A stretch of 64,000 bases of DNA, taken from positions 1-64,000 of the forward strand of contig CAKPMC010000001.1 in NCBI GenBank assembly GCA_934167875.1, given 5' to 3'. Below, one piece after another: positions 45,316 through 54,747 of this stretch (position 1 is its first letter; every line of letters starts with the position of its first letter). The translations under genes and the position numbers were made by a program. The DNA comes from an uncultured Bacilli bacterium. GTDB lineage: Bacteria; Bacillota_I; Bacilli_A; RF39; UBA660. The notes beneath the pieces are model-generated. The model was not told the DNA's origin. It saw only the letters and a list, made by a program, of their open reading frames with translations, and searched no databases.

Positions 45316-45939
45316 TTAATCTATATATTTTTTTATAAGCCTATTAACTGTTTCTGTATCATAAACAGTTGATTTCAAAAGAAAATTTGCATACTGTATT
45401 AAACTATCAATATCATTAGATGACAACATTAAAACTTGTTTTTTTAAAGTTTCTAGCTTACTGATATAAACATCGTTATCAACATTAAAACTAGGAACTA
45501 TATTTTTATCTACCAAAAATTTTCGATAATCAACGCCAACATAATTACATATATATACAAAAGTATCAATAGAAATTTCTGTCCTTTTTCCATGTAAAAT
45601 TCTAGATAATTGAGCTTCACTAATACCAGCAGCTATGCTAATATTTCTAGCTGTTAATAATGGATCTTTTTCTATTTCATCTTTCAAATAAGTCAAAAAA
45701 TTAAATGAAGAAACAAAATCATTAGGATTAGAAAAATCTAATTTAGCAAATCCACCAAAATCATAAGGATTTAAATTTAAACAAGTCATTAATTTTAAAA
45801 AAGTTTCTTTTTTTAATGTTTTTCTTTTATCATCTCTAATACACTTTATCTCTGTATTGGAAACACCAACCAGTTTTGCTACTTCCTGCTGAGATATTTT
45901 TAGTTCTTTTATTCTAGCATCTATTTCCTTACCATACAT
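45316..45939 (-). CDS. Transcriptional regulator with two HTH_XRE units
   Basis: 207 residues. First HTH ~5-58 (KISQQEVAKLVGVSNTEIKCI) and second ~95-140 (LTARNISIAAGISEAQLSRIL), followed by a helical C-terminus. Tandem XRE units suggest binding of a longer or asymmetric operator. RBS AGAGGTGG. It lies directly upstream of the TasA-like gene 44537-45226 but has its own terminator; regulation of that gene is a guess. Confidence 0.8.
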   Translation of the reverse strand: MYGKEIDARIKELKISQQEVAKLVGVSNTEIKCIRDDKRKTLKKETFLKLMTCLNLNPYDFGGFAKLDFSNPNDFVSSFNFLTYLKDEIEKDPLLTARNISIAAGISEAQLSRILHGKRTEISIDTFVYICNYVGVDYRKFLVDKNIVPSFNVDNDVYISKLETLKKQVLMLSSNDIDSLIQYANFLLKSTVYDTETVNRLIKKYID

Positions 45940-45960
45940 AAAATACCACCTCTTTTATAA

Positions 45961-47574
45961 TTACTTATTTGCCTGTTCTCTTAGTTTAATTACTTCTTTA
46001 TTTTCTAAATACTCATCATATGGTAATCTTCTATCAATTACACCAGTTGGTAAAATTTCAATTATACGATTAGCTATAGTTGAAACAAATTGATGATCAT
46101 GTGATGCAAATAATAATTCTGAATCATATTTGATTAAACCATTATTTAATGAAGTTATACTTTCAAGATCTAAATGAGCAGTTGGTTCATCTAATATTAA
46201 CATATTACTAGCTTCTAACATACATTTAGATAGCATACATCTAGCTTTTTCACCACCAGATAAAACTGGTACTTTTTTAAATACATCTTCTCCTGAAAAT
46301 AACATTCTACCTAAAAAACTTCTAAGTACTGTTTCATCATCTATATTATAATATTGTCCAATCCATTCCATAATATTAATATCTTTAGTAAAATAAGCAG
46401 AATTATCCTGAGGAAAATATGATTTAGTAACTGTTTTACCCCAAATAACTTCACCAGAATCAAATTTTTCTTCACCCATTAATATTTTAAAAAGCATTGT
46501 TTTAGCAAGTTCATCATTACCTACAAAAGCTACTTTATCACCTTTTAAAATACTAAATGATACTTTATTTAAAATCTTTTTACCATCTACTGTTTTACAT
46601 AAATTTTTAACAGTTAAAATTTCCTTACCACTAGCCTTTTCAGGTTTAAAATCAATATATGGATATTTTCTAGATGAAGGAACTATTTCATCAAGTTCAA
46701 TCTTTTCTAACATTTTTTTACGTGAAGTAGCCTGCTTACTTTTAGAGGCATTAGCAGAGAATCTAGCAATAAAATCTTGTAGTTCTTTTATTTTCTCTTC
46801 TTTCTTTTTATTAGCTTCTTTCATTTGTTTTAAAGCAAGTTGACTAGACTCATACCAAAAATCATAATTTCCAATATAAAGCTTAATTTTATTGTAATCA
46901 ATATCAGCAATATGAGTACAAACTTTATTTAAAAAATGACGATCATGACTAACTACAATTACTGTATTTGAATAGTTTATTAAAAATTCTTCTAACCAAT
47001 TAATAGCATCCATATCTAAGTTGTTAGTAGGTTCATCAAGTAATAAAATATCAGGGTTTCCAAATAATGCTTGAGCAAGTAATACTTTAACTTTTAATTT
47101 AGCTGGTATTTCACTCATTAATGAATAATGAAGTAAAACATCAATTCCAAGATTAGATAATAATTCGCCAGCTTCACTTTCAGCTTCCCAACCATTAAGT
47201 TCCATGAATTCACCTTCAAGTTCAGCTAGTCTCATACCATCTTCATCAGTAAAATCAGTATGTGAATATAATTCATTTTTTTCTCTCATTATTTCATATA
47301 GTCTAGTATTACCCATAATAACAGTATCCATAACTGTATGATCTTCATATGCATAATGATCTTGCTTTAAAGTAGAAATTCTTTCCCCCTTAGAAATTAT
47401 AATTTCACCACTAGTTGTCTCAATCTCTCCACTTAAAAGCTTAAGAAAAGTACTTTTCCCAGCTCCATTAGCTCCAATCAAACCATAACAGTTACCGGCA
47501 GTAAATTTAATATTAACATCTTCAAACAAAGTTCTTTTTCCAAAACGAAGTGTAACATTTTTAGTTTGTATCAT
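45961..47574 (-). CDS. ABC-F family ATPase (YbiT/YkpA type)
   Basis: 537 residues, two ATP-binding domains without TM segments. Walker A GANGAGKST (~34-42) in the first, Walker B LLLDEPTNNLD, linker with ARFSANASKSKQATSRKKML, second domain with VLSGGEKARCMLSKCMLEA and LILDEPTAHLD. The first signature is EIPAKLKVKVLLAQAL instead of LSGGE, a known trait of YbiT-like members. ABC-F proteins act on the ribosome E-site. RBS AAAGGGTGA. Confidence 0.93.
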   Translation of the reverse strand: MIQTKNVTLRFGKRTLFEDVNIKFTAGNCYGLIGANGAGKSTFLKLLSGEIETTSGEIIISKGERISTLKQDHYAYEDHTVMDTVIMGNTRLYEIMREKNELYSHTDFTDEDGMRLAELEGEFMELNGWEAESEAGELLSNLGIDVLLHYSLMSEIPAKLKVKVLLAQALFGNPDILLLDEPTNNLDMDAINWLEEFLINYSNTVIVVSHDRHFLNKVCTHIADIDYNKIKLYIGNYDFWYESSQLALKQMKEANKKKEEKIKELQDFIARFSANASKSKQATSRKKMLEKIELDEIVPSSRKYPYIDFKPEKASGKEILTVKNLCKTVDGKKILNKVSFSILKGDKVAFVGNDELAKTMLFKILMGEEKFDSGEVIWGKTVTKSYFPQDNSAYFTKDINIMEWIGQYYNIDDETVLRSFLGRMLFSGEDVFKKVPVLSGGEKARCMLSKCMLEASNMLILDEPTAHLDLESITSLNNGLIKYDSELLFASHDHQFVSTIANRIIEILPTGVIDRRLPYDEYLENKEVIKLREQANK

Positions 47575-47672
47575 AGAATCACCCTTTCAAAACTATTCAT
47601 AATTTTACTATATTTTTTATATTTAAGCAAGAAAAATACTAGTTACTAGAACTAGTATAATATCCTAACTTC

Positions 47673-47776
47673 AGCTAATCTCTCCAATTCTTCAATTATT
47701 TTGATATCATTTGAGTTATTTATTATCTATCTCATATTCTTAAAACTAGTTACTAAAAATAATGATATGATAACAC
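47673..47776 (-). pseudogene. Degraded internal duplicate of the second Rpn gene
   Basis: ~100 bases match 48007-48110 inside the neighbouring nuclease gene with about 12 mismatches. Minus-strand translation gives TSFKNMR, then a TAG stop, then INNSNDIKIIEELERLA, corresponding to residues ~180-213. It starts about 6 bases after the intact gene's stop codon and is not a complete ORF. Same arrangement as at the left end of the window. Confidence 0.75.
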
Positions 47777-47782
47777 TACTAA

Positions 47783-48646
47783 CTACTGCTTTGACAATTC
47801 ATTTAGTGTATCAATGTCTAATCCAATAGCTTTTGAAATATCTTTCATTGAAACAGTTCCTAATTTTAAAAAATTTTTAGCTATTTCTATTTTTTCTTGT
47901 TTAGAGCCTTGTTCTAAACCATTTTGAAATGATTCTACTTTAATAGAATTCTCTGTCTTTTTTCTTACTGCTTCAGCATTATAATGTAGTTTAAATTCTT
48001 CATCCATAGCTAATCTCTCCAATTCTTCAATTATTTTAATATCTTTTGGATTATTTGTTAACTCTCTCATATTCTTAAAACTAGTTGCTAAAAATAGCGA
48101 TAGGCTAACTTCTAATTCACTACTATCATAACATACTTTTTTAAAATTAGGTAAATAAAGATGTAAACTTTCTATATCTTCTATTCTTAAATTAGTCTTA
48201 GGATCTTCAAAAATATAATTACCCATCTTTAAATATGGTAATTCTTTATTTCTATAATTATCAAAAGATATTAGTTTTGTTTGTTTACCACTATAAACTT
48301 CTCCCGTATCATACATACTCCCTGCTTCTCTATAAAGATACTGATGATTCTTAGACTCCAAAAAATCATAATACTTTTGATTCATCTCTATAATAATAGT
48401 ATTATTTCCATCACTTAATTTTAAATCCATTCGATAATCTTTTACTTTATTTCCTGTATTCGATTCATTATCTATTAAATAATAATTACTAATATCTAAA
48501 AAGAATGCTTCTCTAATAATATTTTCTAACCAATTCCTAGTTTCTTTATTTTTATATAAATATTTAAACGTTGTATCAGATAATAAAGATATAAAGTTAT
48601 CTTCTTCTAATTTTTCTTTATTTTTTTCTAATAATAATTCTGTCAT
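47783..48646 (-). CDS. Rpn/PDDEXK_2 family nuclease (second locus)
   Basis: 287 residues. N-terminal FISLLSDTTFKYLYKNKETR block, then VKDYRMDLKLSDGNNTIIIEMNQ with the D...E-M-N-Q nuclease core, as in Rpn family PD-(D/E)XK proteins, and a C-terminal helix pair (IAKNFLKLG, MKDISKAIGLDIDTL). The closest Shine-Dalgarno (AAAGGAG) is ~18 bases from the ATG, so translation may be weak. A hairpin TTAGGAGG / CCTTCTAA lies further upstream (~48675-48706). DNA defence or recombination role is inferred. Confidence 0.84.
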   Translation of the reverse strand: MTELLLEKNKEKLEEDNFISLLSDTTFKYLYKNKETRNWLENIIREAFFLDISNYYLIDNESNTGNKVKDYRMDLKLSDGNNTIIIEMNQKYYDFLESKNHQYLYREAGSMYDTGEVYSGKQTKLISFDNYRNKELPYLKMGNYIFEDPKTNLRIEDIESLHLYLPNFKKVCYDSSELEVSLSLFLATSFKNMRELTNNPKDIKIIEELERLAMDEEFKLHYNAEAVRKKTENSIKVESFQNGLEQGSKQEKIEIAKNFLKLGTVSMKDISKAIGLDIDTLNELSKQ

Positions 48647-48746
48647 ATTTTATTAATTTATAATCTCCTTTAATAATATTAGAAGGCGCTAGCAAACCTC
48701 CTAATTATATTATTTAAAGTTTTTCTAAAAAAACTAAGTTTTTTTC

Positions 48747-48786
48747 AAAAAAAATACACAAAAGTTAATTGATCTTTTGTGTATTT
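48747..48786 (-). terminator. Terminator of the 48802-49641 gene
   Basis: 13-bp perfect stem AAATACACAAAAG / CTTTTGTGTATTT with 9-nt loop and TTTTT. Confidence 0.92.
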
Positions 48787-48801
48787 ATAAATACTTTAAA
48801 T

Positions 48802-49641
48802 TTATTCAGAATCTCTCCAAGACTCATAAAAATCCTTTACCTTATTCTTACCACTAACAGCTAATTCTTTTATTAAATCCCAAGTAAAACCAAAACTACT
48901 CTTCATAGTATTAAAATCTTCCTTTGCCTGATTACAAGTATCTTCACCAACACTATCACATAAACTAGCAGCAACTTCCAAATATAATGAAGCTAACTTA
49001 CCCTTTAAATTATCATATTTAGTTTTAATTGTTTCTTTATAATCAGGAAAGTATTTTTCTATTTTAGAATCAATAGAAAAAGCTATTTTAATAATTTGTA
49101 ACTTAGCACTATTACTTAATTCCTTAAATGTATGACCTTTAATTTCTTTATCATAAAAAATAAAATCAACTATAGTAACAAAAGTATTCTTAGCTTTTTC
49201 TTTAAATGTAGCACCTTCCTGATAAGTAGAAATACTATTTTCTTCATTTTGAAAATAACTAATCACATCATTTTCAGTATAAACAGTAGAATTAGAAGTT
49301 GAACTATTACTTGTATTACTATTATTAGAATTACTATTTGCATTAGGTGTGCTTGAAGGAATAGGACTTGGTGTATTTACTGGAGTATTTGTAGGAACTG
49401 AACTTGGAACTGGTGTAGGTGTAGGAATAATATCATTTTGTTTAGTATCATCTTTACTATCATTTTCACTAGTTTTATTATCCTCTAATTGAATTTGCTT
49501 ATTATCACTTTTATTTTCTAAATTATTACTATTATTAAATATAGAATATTTACCATTTAACATAAGAGCTATAGCTACAACAAGTAAAGTAATAGCTACA
49601 CTAATTAACACAACTGGAATAAACTTTTTCTTATCTTCCAT
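48802..49641 (-). CDS. Membrane-anchored protein with Pro/Thr/Asn-rich stalk, 279 aa
   Basis: Not recognised. One TM (~8-27), an acidic/Asn-rich stalk with IPTPTPVPSSVPTNTPVNT (~73-120), then a helical outer domain (~125-275) with ISTYQEGATFKEKAKNTFVT and a C-x(7)-C pair (SLCDSVGEDTC). Topology points to an extracytoplasmic domain on a flexible linker. RBS GAGGTGG. Separate transcription unit. Confidence 0.65.
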   Translation of the reverse strand: MEDKKKFIPVVLISVAITLLVVAIALMLNGKYSIFNNSNNLENKSDNKQIQLEDNKTSENDSKDDTKQNDIIPTPTPVPSSVPTNTPVNTPSPIPSSTPNANSNSNNSNTSNSSTSNSTVYTENDVISYFQNEENSISTYQEGATFKEKAKNTFVTIVDFIFYDKEIKGHTFKELSNSAKLQIIKIAFSIDSKIEKYFPDYKETIKTKYDNLKGKLASLYLEVAASLCDSVGEDTCNQAKEDFNTMKSSFGFTWDLIKELAVSGKNKVKDFYESWRDSE

Positions 49642-49690
49642 ACTACCACCTCTAACAGCTACTAATTATACCACATTTTCCTTAAATTTA

Positions 49691-52312
49691 CTAGACCCCA
49701 ATAATCAATCCTTTTTTTCTCAAATATAACTTTCTAATCCAATCAACAGGAATAACCGTAATAGCTAATAAAATAGTAGTTAGTAATTCCTTAAAAGTTA
49801 AACCATAAGTCCTAAATAAATTACCACCATAATATATAAGAATAATTTGAATAATCACAATAAAAGCAATTATTATAATAAACACTTTATTTTTAAGTAA
49901 ATTAGAAAATAAATTAAGACGATGTGTCCTAGCATTAAAACAGTTAAATATACCCATAAAAATAAATAAAGCAAAAAAAGCAGTCATTAAATAACTATAT
50001 GAACTATCTATTCTATACAAACTTCTAACCCAATCACTTTTTAAGAAAAAGATACATAATAGTGATGAATATGTACCAGTAAAAATAATTTCATCACGCA
50101 TATATCTATTTAAAATATTCTCTTTTTTCTTTTTAGGAGCTTCATCCATATACTCAACCAAAGGCGGTTCATAACTAAAAGCAATTCCGGCTAATGTATC
50201 CATAATCATATTTATCCACAACATTTGAATAACAGTAACCGGTGTTTCAACTCCTATAAATGGTCCAATAATAGATAAAGAAATAGCACACATATTTACT
50301 GTTAATTGAAAAATTATAAATTTACGAATACTTTTAAAAGTCGTTCTACCAAACAAAATAGCTTTTGATATAGATAAAAAGTTATCATCTAATATTACTA
50401 TTTCACTTGCTTCTTTAGCTACTTCTGTACCACTTCCCATAGCAAACGCAACATCAGCTTTCTTCAGCGCTGGAGCATCATTTACCCCATCACCTGTCAT
50501 ACCAACAACCATGCCCATTTCTTGACATATTTTAACTAATTTACTCTTATCCTGCGGCAAACTTCTAGCAACTATTCTAAGTTTAGGCAAAATCTTCTTA
50601 ATTTCATCACTAGTCAACCTATTTAGTTCTGTACTTGTTAATACTACATCACTATTATCATTAATTAAACCAACCTCTCTACCAATAGCTAAAGCAGTAT
50701 CCTTATTATCACCAGTAATCATAACTGTTTGAATACCAGCTTTTTTAACAAGTTCAATTCCCTCAATTGCTTCTTTTCTAACTTCATCCTTCATAAAAAT
50801 AAAACCAATTAAAGTTAGTCTATCCATTTTATCAGAATCATAATTATCATTAAACGCAAGTAATAATACTCTAATTCCCTTTTTAGTAACCTCATTCAAA
50901 TGTTTTTGAATAATATCAGGAAGAATCTTTTCTTTTTCCCCATTTTCTTTTAAATAGTTACTACATTTAGAAAGTAATACTTCAGGTGCACCCTTTATTA
51001 AATTAATCCTCTTCTTAACACCATCAGTATATTCAATCATCGTACTAGAATATTTTTCCCTACTATTAAAAGGAACTCTAGATAATACCCTTAGACTAGG
51101 AACAGGTGTCGTTATAAATTTACGCAAAGCTCTATCAGTTATATTACCACCAATTACCTCACCATCAGACATCGTACTATCATTATTATAAGTCAACGAT
51201 AATTTTAAGTATTTATATAGTTTACTATAAGGAGATACTTCCAGTTCATTATTATAAGTTTTCAAACTACCAGATAAAAAACCTACTACATCCAACTTTC
51301 CTTTAGTAAGTGTTCCTGTTTTATCAGTAAATAAAATATTTAAACTTCCTGCTGTTTCTATACCAACTAACTTTCTAGCTAAAACATTATTTTTTAACAT
51401 CCTTTTCATATTAGAAGAAAGAACTAAAGTTATCATCATAGGTAGTCCTTCCGGTACCGCAACAACGATAATCGTAACGCTTAAAGTAAGAGCATATATT
51501 AAATAATTCATAAGCAAAGGGAAATTAGTAACCGTACTAATTATTTTATTAATATCAAAGTTATTTTCAATTACTATTACTGAGAACAAATATGATATTG
51601 AAACTAAAAAGGCACCAATATATCCTATTCTACTAATTATTTTAGCAAGTTTAGCAAGTCTTATTTTCATAGGACTATCTGGATTATCTTCCTGTATTTC
51701 TAATGCTAGTTTTCCATAAAAAGTATCATTTCCTATCTTTTCTACCCTCATATAAGCTAGTTTTGAATAAACAACTGTACCTCTATAAACTTTATTTTTA
51801 TCAGTAGGAGTTCCCTCTACTTTATATTTATAAGCTTCCCTAGTTTCACCATTTAAAGCTGATTCATCAACACTAACTTCACCATCTATAATTACCCCAT
51901 CTGCAGGTATTTTATCACCCGTTTCAAGTCTAACAACATCACCTACTACTACTTCATCAATAGGTATCTCTATTAATTTTCCGCTTCTTTTAACCTTACA
52001 CTTAATACGAGAAGATTCTTCCTGTAAATGTAAAAAAGCCTTTTCACTACCATATTCTGAAATAGTAGAAATAAAACTAGCTATAAAAATAGCTATCATA
52101 ATACCTAGTGTTTCAAACCAATCAAAATCTTTAAATAAAAAAATAGTTTTTATCGCCAGTGCTATCAACAATATCTTAATTATAGGATCTCCCATAGTTT
52201 CTATAAACTGTCGTAAAAATGATTTTTTCTTTTTACTAGTTAATGAATTATTTCCATATTTTTTACGAGATTCTAATACTTCATCATTACTTAAACCATT
52301 TGTATTAATCAT
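49691..52312 (-). CDS. PMCA-like calcium-transporting P-type ATPase
   Basis: 873 residues. Phosphorylation site D330 in FTDKTGTLTKG, actuator GETREAYK, TM4 motif VAVPEGLP, and GDGVNDAPALKKADVAFAMG. Ten TM helices are plausible. The PEGLP motif and N-M-I-M-D in TM6 (WINMIMDTLAGIAFSYEPP) fit type II Ca2+ pumps that export Ca2+. RBS GGAGGA. No associated regulator seen. Confidence 0.92.
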   Translation of the reverse strand: MINTNGLSNDEVLESRKKYGNNSLTSKKKKSFLRQFIETMGDPIIKILLIALAIKTIFLFKDFDWFETLGIMIAIFIASFISTISEYGSEKAFLHLQEESSRIKCKVKRSGKLIEIPIDEVVVGDVVRLETGDKIPADGVIIDGEVSVDESALNGETREAYKYKVEGTPTDKNKVYRGTVVYSKLAYMRVEKIGNDTFYGKLALEIQEDNPDSPMKIRLAKLAKIISRIGYIGAFLVSISYLFSVIVIENNFDINKIISTVTNFPLLMNYLIYALTLSVTIIVVAVPEGLPMMITLVLSSNMKRMLKNNVLARKLVGIETAGSLNILFTDKTGTLTKGKLDVVGFLSGSLKTYNNELEVSPYSKLYKYLKLSLTYNNDSTMSDGEVIGGNITDRALRKFITTPVPSLRVLSRVPFNSREKYSSTMIEYTDGVKKRINLIKGAPEVLLSKCSNYLKENGEKEKILPDIIQKHLNEVTKKGIRVLLLAFNDNYDSDKMDRLTLIGFIFMKDEVRKEAIEGIELVKKAGIQTVMITGDNKDTALAIGREVGLINDNSDVVLTSTELNRLTSDEIKKILPKLRIVARSLPQDKSKLVKICQEMGMVVGMTGDGVNDAPALKKADVAFAMGSGTEVAKEASEIVILDDNFLSISKAILFGRTTFKSIRKFIIFQLTVNMCAISLSIIGPFIGVETPVTVIQMLWINMIMDTLAGIAFSYEPPLVEYMDEAPKKKKENILNRYMRDEIIFTGTYSSLLCIFFLKSDWVRSLYRIDSSYSYLMTAFFALFIFMGIFNCFNARTHRLNLFSNLLKNKVFIIIIAFIVIIQIILIYYGGNLFRTYGLTFKELLTTILLAITVIPVDWIRKLYLRKKGLIIGV

Positions 52313-52373
52313 AACTAGTCCTCCTACTAAAATATATTTAGATATATTTATTTTAGAAGAAGAGTTTTTGTCG

Positions 52374-52397
52374 AAAAAAAAAGAGAATAAATTCTCT
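52374..52397 (-). terminator. Terminator of feoAB
   Basis: AGAGAAT / ATTCTCT then eight T on the minus strand, overlapping the feoB end. Confidence 0.82.
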
Positions 52398-54432
52398 ACA
52401 AAGTAATCAATAATTTATAAACAATCGTCGTTATTAAACACATAGTAATTCCACAAATAGTAGGTATAATCATTGCATAAATCATCCATTTAATACTATT
52501 AGTTTCTTTTTTTATAGTAAGACACGTAGTAGAACATGGAAAATGCATTAATGAAAATAAAATGGTGTTAATAGCAGTAAGTATTGTCCAACCATTATCT
52601 ATAAATAAAGTTTTAAGTTCTAATATACTATTATAATCAGTAATAGTACCAAGTGATAAATAAGACATAATCATAATTGGAATTAGTATTTCATTAGCTG
52701 GATATGCAAGAATAAAAGCTGTTATGATAACTCCATCTAGTCCAATTAACTTTCCAAATGGATCTAAGAAATTATTAATATGCATAAGTATACTAACTCC
52801 ACTAATATTAATATTAGCAAGTAACCAAATTATAGTACCAGCTGGTATAGTAACAATTATCGCTCTACCCAAAACGTGTAAAGTTTTATCAAAAATACTT
52901 CTAACTATTACTTTTAATATTTGAGGTTTACGATATGGAGGTAATTCTAAAGTAAATGATGAAGGCATACCCTTTAGTAATGTTTTAGATAATAGCCATG
53001 ATATTAATAATGTCATTCCTACTCCAAGAAGAATAAATAATGTAAGTATAACTACTTGGAAAAAGGACATAAATTTACCACTACCAACCATAAATATAGA
53101 AATAAGTAAAATAATAGTTGGAAATCTACCATTACATGGCACAAAATTATTAGTTAAAATAGCTAGTAATCTTTCTCTTTTAGAATCAATTATTCTAGTT
53201 CCAGTAACTCCAACTGCATTACATCCAAAACCCATCATCATACAAAGTGCCTGTTTTCCACACGCATTACATTTTTGAAATCCTCTATCTAAATTAAAAG
53301 CTATACGTGGTAATACTCCTAAATCTTCTAATAATGTAAATAAAGGAAAAAATATAGCCATCGGAGGTAACATTACTGCAACTACCCAAGATAATGTTTT
53401 ATAAATTCCCCCAACTAATAAATCATTAAGCCAACTAGGTAAATGTAACCAACTATTTATACTAACAAAATAATTACTAAGACTAGAAAAAAAATCAAAT
53501 AATATCTGTGACGGATAATTAGCTCCTGTTATTGTTAACCAAAAAATAAACATCAATAAAATAATCATAATAGGTATACCTGTTATTCTACTAGTTAATA
53601 ATCTATCAATTCTTCTACTTCTCTTTTCATAATCACAGTTTCCATAACTAATAACATCTTTATTAATTGCTTCTGCCTTATCCATAATTTGACTTACTAT
53701 ATCATCTTTTAAAAGTAAATTATCACTACCTATAATTTTATTAATAGTATCATTTTCTTTTAATGAAAAGCCTAAATAATTATCTATTTCCTTATCTAAA
53801 AGAAAATCACCCTCTAAAAGCCTAATAGCTAACCATCTACTAGATAAATTTTTAATATTTAAAAAAGCTAATTCTGTTTCTAATAGTTTTAACTTTTCCT
53901 CTATCTTTTTACTATAACGTACTTTAGTACCAATATGTTTAATATTATCAAAATTATCAATAGTATCAAGAAGTTTAGTAATACCCTTCTTCTTTCTAGC
54001 TTCTGTTCCAATTACTGGTACACCTAATTTCTTTTCTAACTTTTCTAAATCAATACAAACTTTCTTTTTTCTAGCTTCATCCATCAAATTACAGCACACA
54101 ATAACATTAGGGGTTATTTCAAGTATCTGTAATACTAAATTAAGATTTCTCTCTAAACATAAGCTATCACATACAACGATAACCATATCATAATTATCAA
54201 AACACAAAAAATTTCTTGTAACTTCTTCTTCATCTGAATGTGAAATTAAAGAATAAGTACCTGGTAAATCGATAAGTTCATAAGTATTATCTTTATAAAT
54301 AAAATTTCCCACTGCCTGACTAACTGTTTTACCAGGCCAATTACCAGTATGTTGATGCATACCAGTTAAACTATTAAAAATAGTACTCTTACCTACATTA
54401 GGATTACCTGCTAACGCAATTCTCTTTTTCAA
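52396..54432 (-). CDS. feoB: Ferrous iron transporter FeoB
   Basis: 678 residues. G-protein domain with GNPNVGKST (9-17), DLPGTYSL and NLMDEARKK, then two Gate/Core TM regions including FGCNAVGVTGTRII and FVPCNGRFPTIILL. Transports Fe2+ into the cytosol. It overlaps feoA by 4 bases (ATGA) and is translationally coupled to it. No FeoC seen. Confidence 0.96.
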   Translation of the reverse strand: MKKRIALAGNPNVGKSTIFNSLTGMHQHTGNWPGKTVSQAVGNFIYKDNTYELIDLPGTYSLISHSDEEEVTRNFLCFDNYDMVIVVCDSLCLERNLNLVLQILEITPNVIVCCNLMDEARKKKVCIDLEKLEKKLGVPVIGTEARKKKGITKLLDTIDNFDNIKHIGTKVRYSKKIEEKLKLLETELAFLNIKNLSSRWLAIRLLEGDFLLDKEIDNYLGFSLKENDTINKIIGSDNLLLKDDIVSQIMDKAEAINKDVISYGNCDYEKRSRRIDRLLTSRITGIPIMIILLMFIFWLTITGANYPSQILFDFFSSLSNYFVSINSWLHLPSWLNDLLVGGIYKTLSWVVAVMLPPMAIFFPLFTLLEDLGVLPRIAFNLDRGFQKCNACGKQALCMMMGFGCNAVGVTGTRIIDSKRERLLAILTNNFVPCNGRFPTIILLISIFMVGSGKFMSFFQVVILTLFILLGVGMTLLISWLLSKTLLKGMPSSFTLELPPYRKPQILKVIVRSIFDKTLHVLGRAIIVTIPAGTIIWLLANINISGVSILMHINNFLDPFGKLIGLDGVIITAFILAYPANEILIPIMIMSYLSLGTITDYNSILELKTLFIDNGWTILTAINTILFSLMHFPCSTTCLTIKKETNSIKWMIYAMIIPTICGITMCLITTIVYKLLITL

Positions 54433-54668
54433 TTTAACTCCTCCACTATAATATTTTTGCTATCATTTTTCCTAATAGCTATTAAACTATTTCTAATTTT
54501 ATAAGCTATAGGATCATTGAAAGGACTAATTAAAGTGGCAGTAACTATAGTACCTGGAATCAAACCTATATCAAGAAGTCTTCTACGTATAGAACCAACA
54601 TTATCTATTTTAATTACTTTAGCACTATTTCCTATTTTTAATTTATCTAATGAATATCGTTTTTTCAT
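54429..54668 (-). CDS. feoA: FeoA family protein
   Basis: 79 residues, SH3-like: IGNSAKVIKIDNVGSIRRRL, LDIGLIPGTIVTATLISPF, YKIRNSLIAIRKND. Cytosolic partner of FeoB. RBS GGAAGGA. Promoter with an inverted repeat lies just upstream. Confidence 0.94.
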   Translation of the reverse strand: MKKRYSLDKLKIGNSAKVIKIDNVGSIRRRLLDIGLIPGTIVTATLISPFNDPIAYKIRNSLIAIRKNDSKNIIVEELN

Positions 54669-54679
54669 AATATCCTTCC

Positions 54680-54721
54680 TAACTCTATTTTAATATATGA
54701 GTTAAGAATAGATTTGGACAA
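54680..54721 (-). promoter_or_regulatory. feoAB promoter with candidate operator inverted repeat
   Basis: TTGTCC (54716-54721), 18-base spacer, TATATT (54692-54697). An inverted repeat TAACTC-N13-GAGTTA (54680-54704) brackets the -10. Suits a metalloregulator site such as Fur/DtxR class, but does not match a consensus I can name. Confidence 0.45.
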
Positions 54722-54747
54722 AAGAAAAAGCTTCAATATTGAAGCTT
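54721..54747 (-). terminator. Terminator of the FDENG repeat gene
   Basis: 20-base perfect palindrome AAGCTTCAATATTGAAGCTT then TTTTCTTT. Confidence 0.88.

Noticed and set aside
47080..47125. Missing LSGGE signature in the first domain of the ABC-F ATPase as a sign of inactivation
   Set aside because: YbiT-like ABC-F proteins normally have a non-canonical sequence here, so it is a subfamily trait.
48725..48745. Palindrome AAAAAAACTTAGTTTTTTT as a separate terminator
   Set aside because: A/T homopolymer pairing next to a much stronger terminator at 48747-48786; could be chance in AT-rich DNA.
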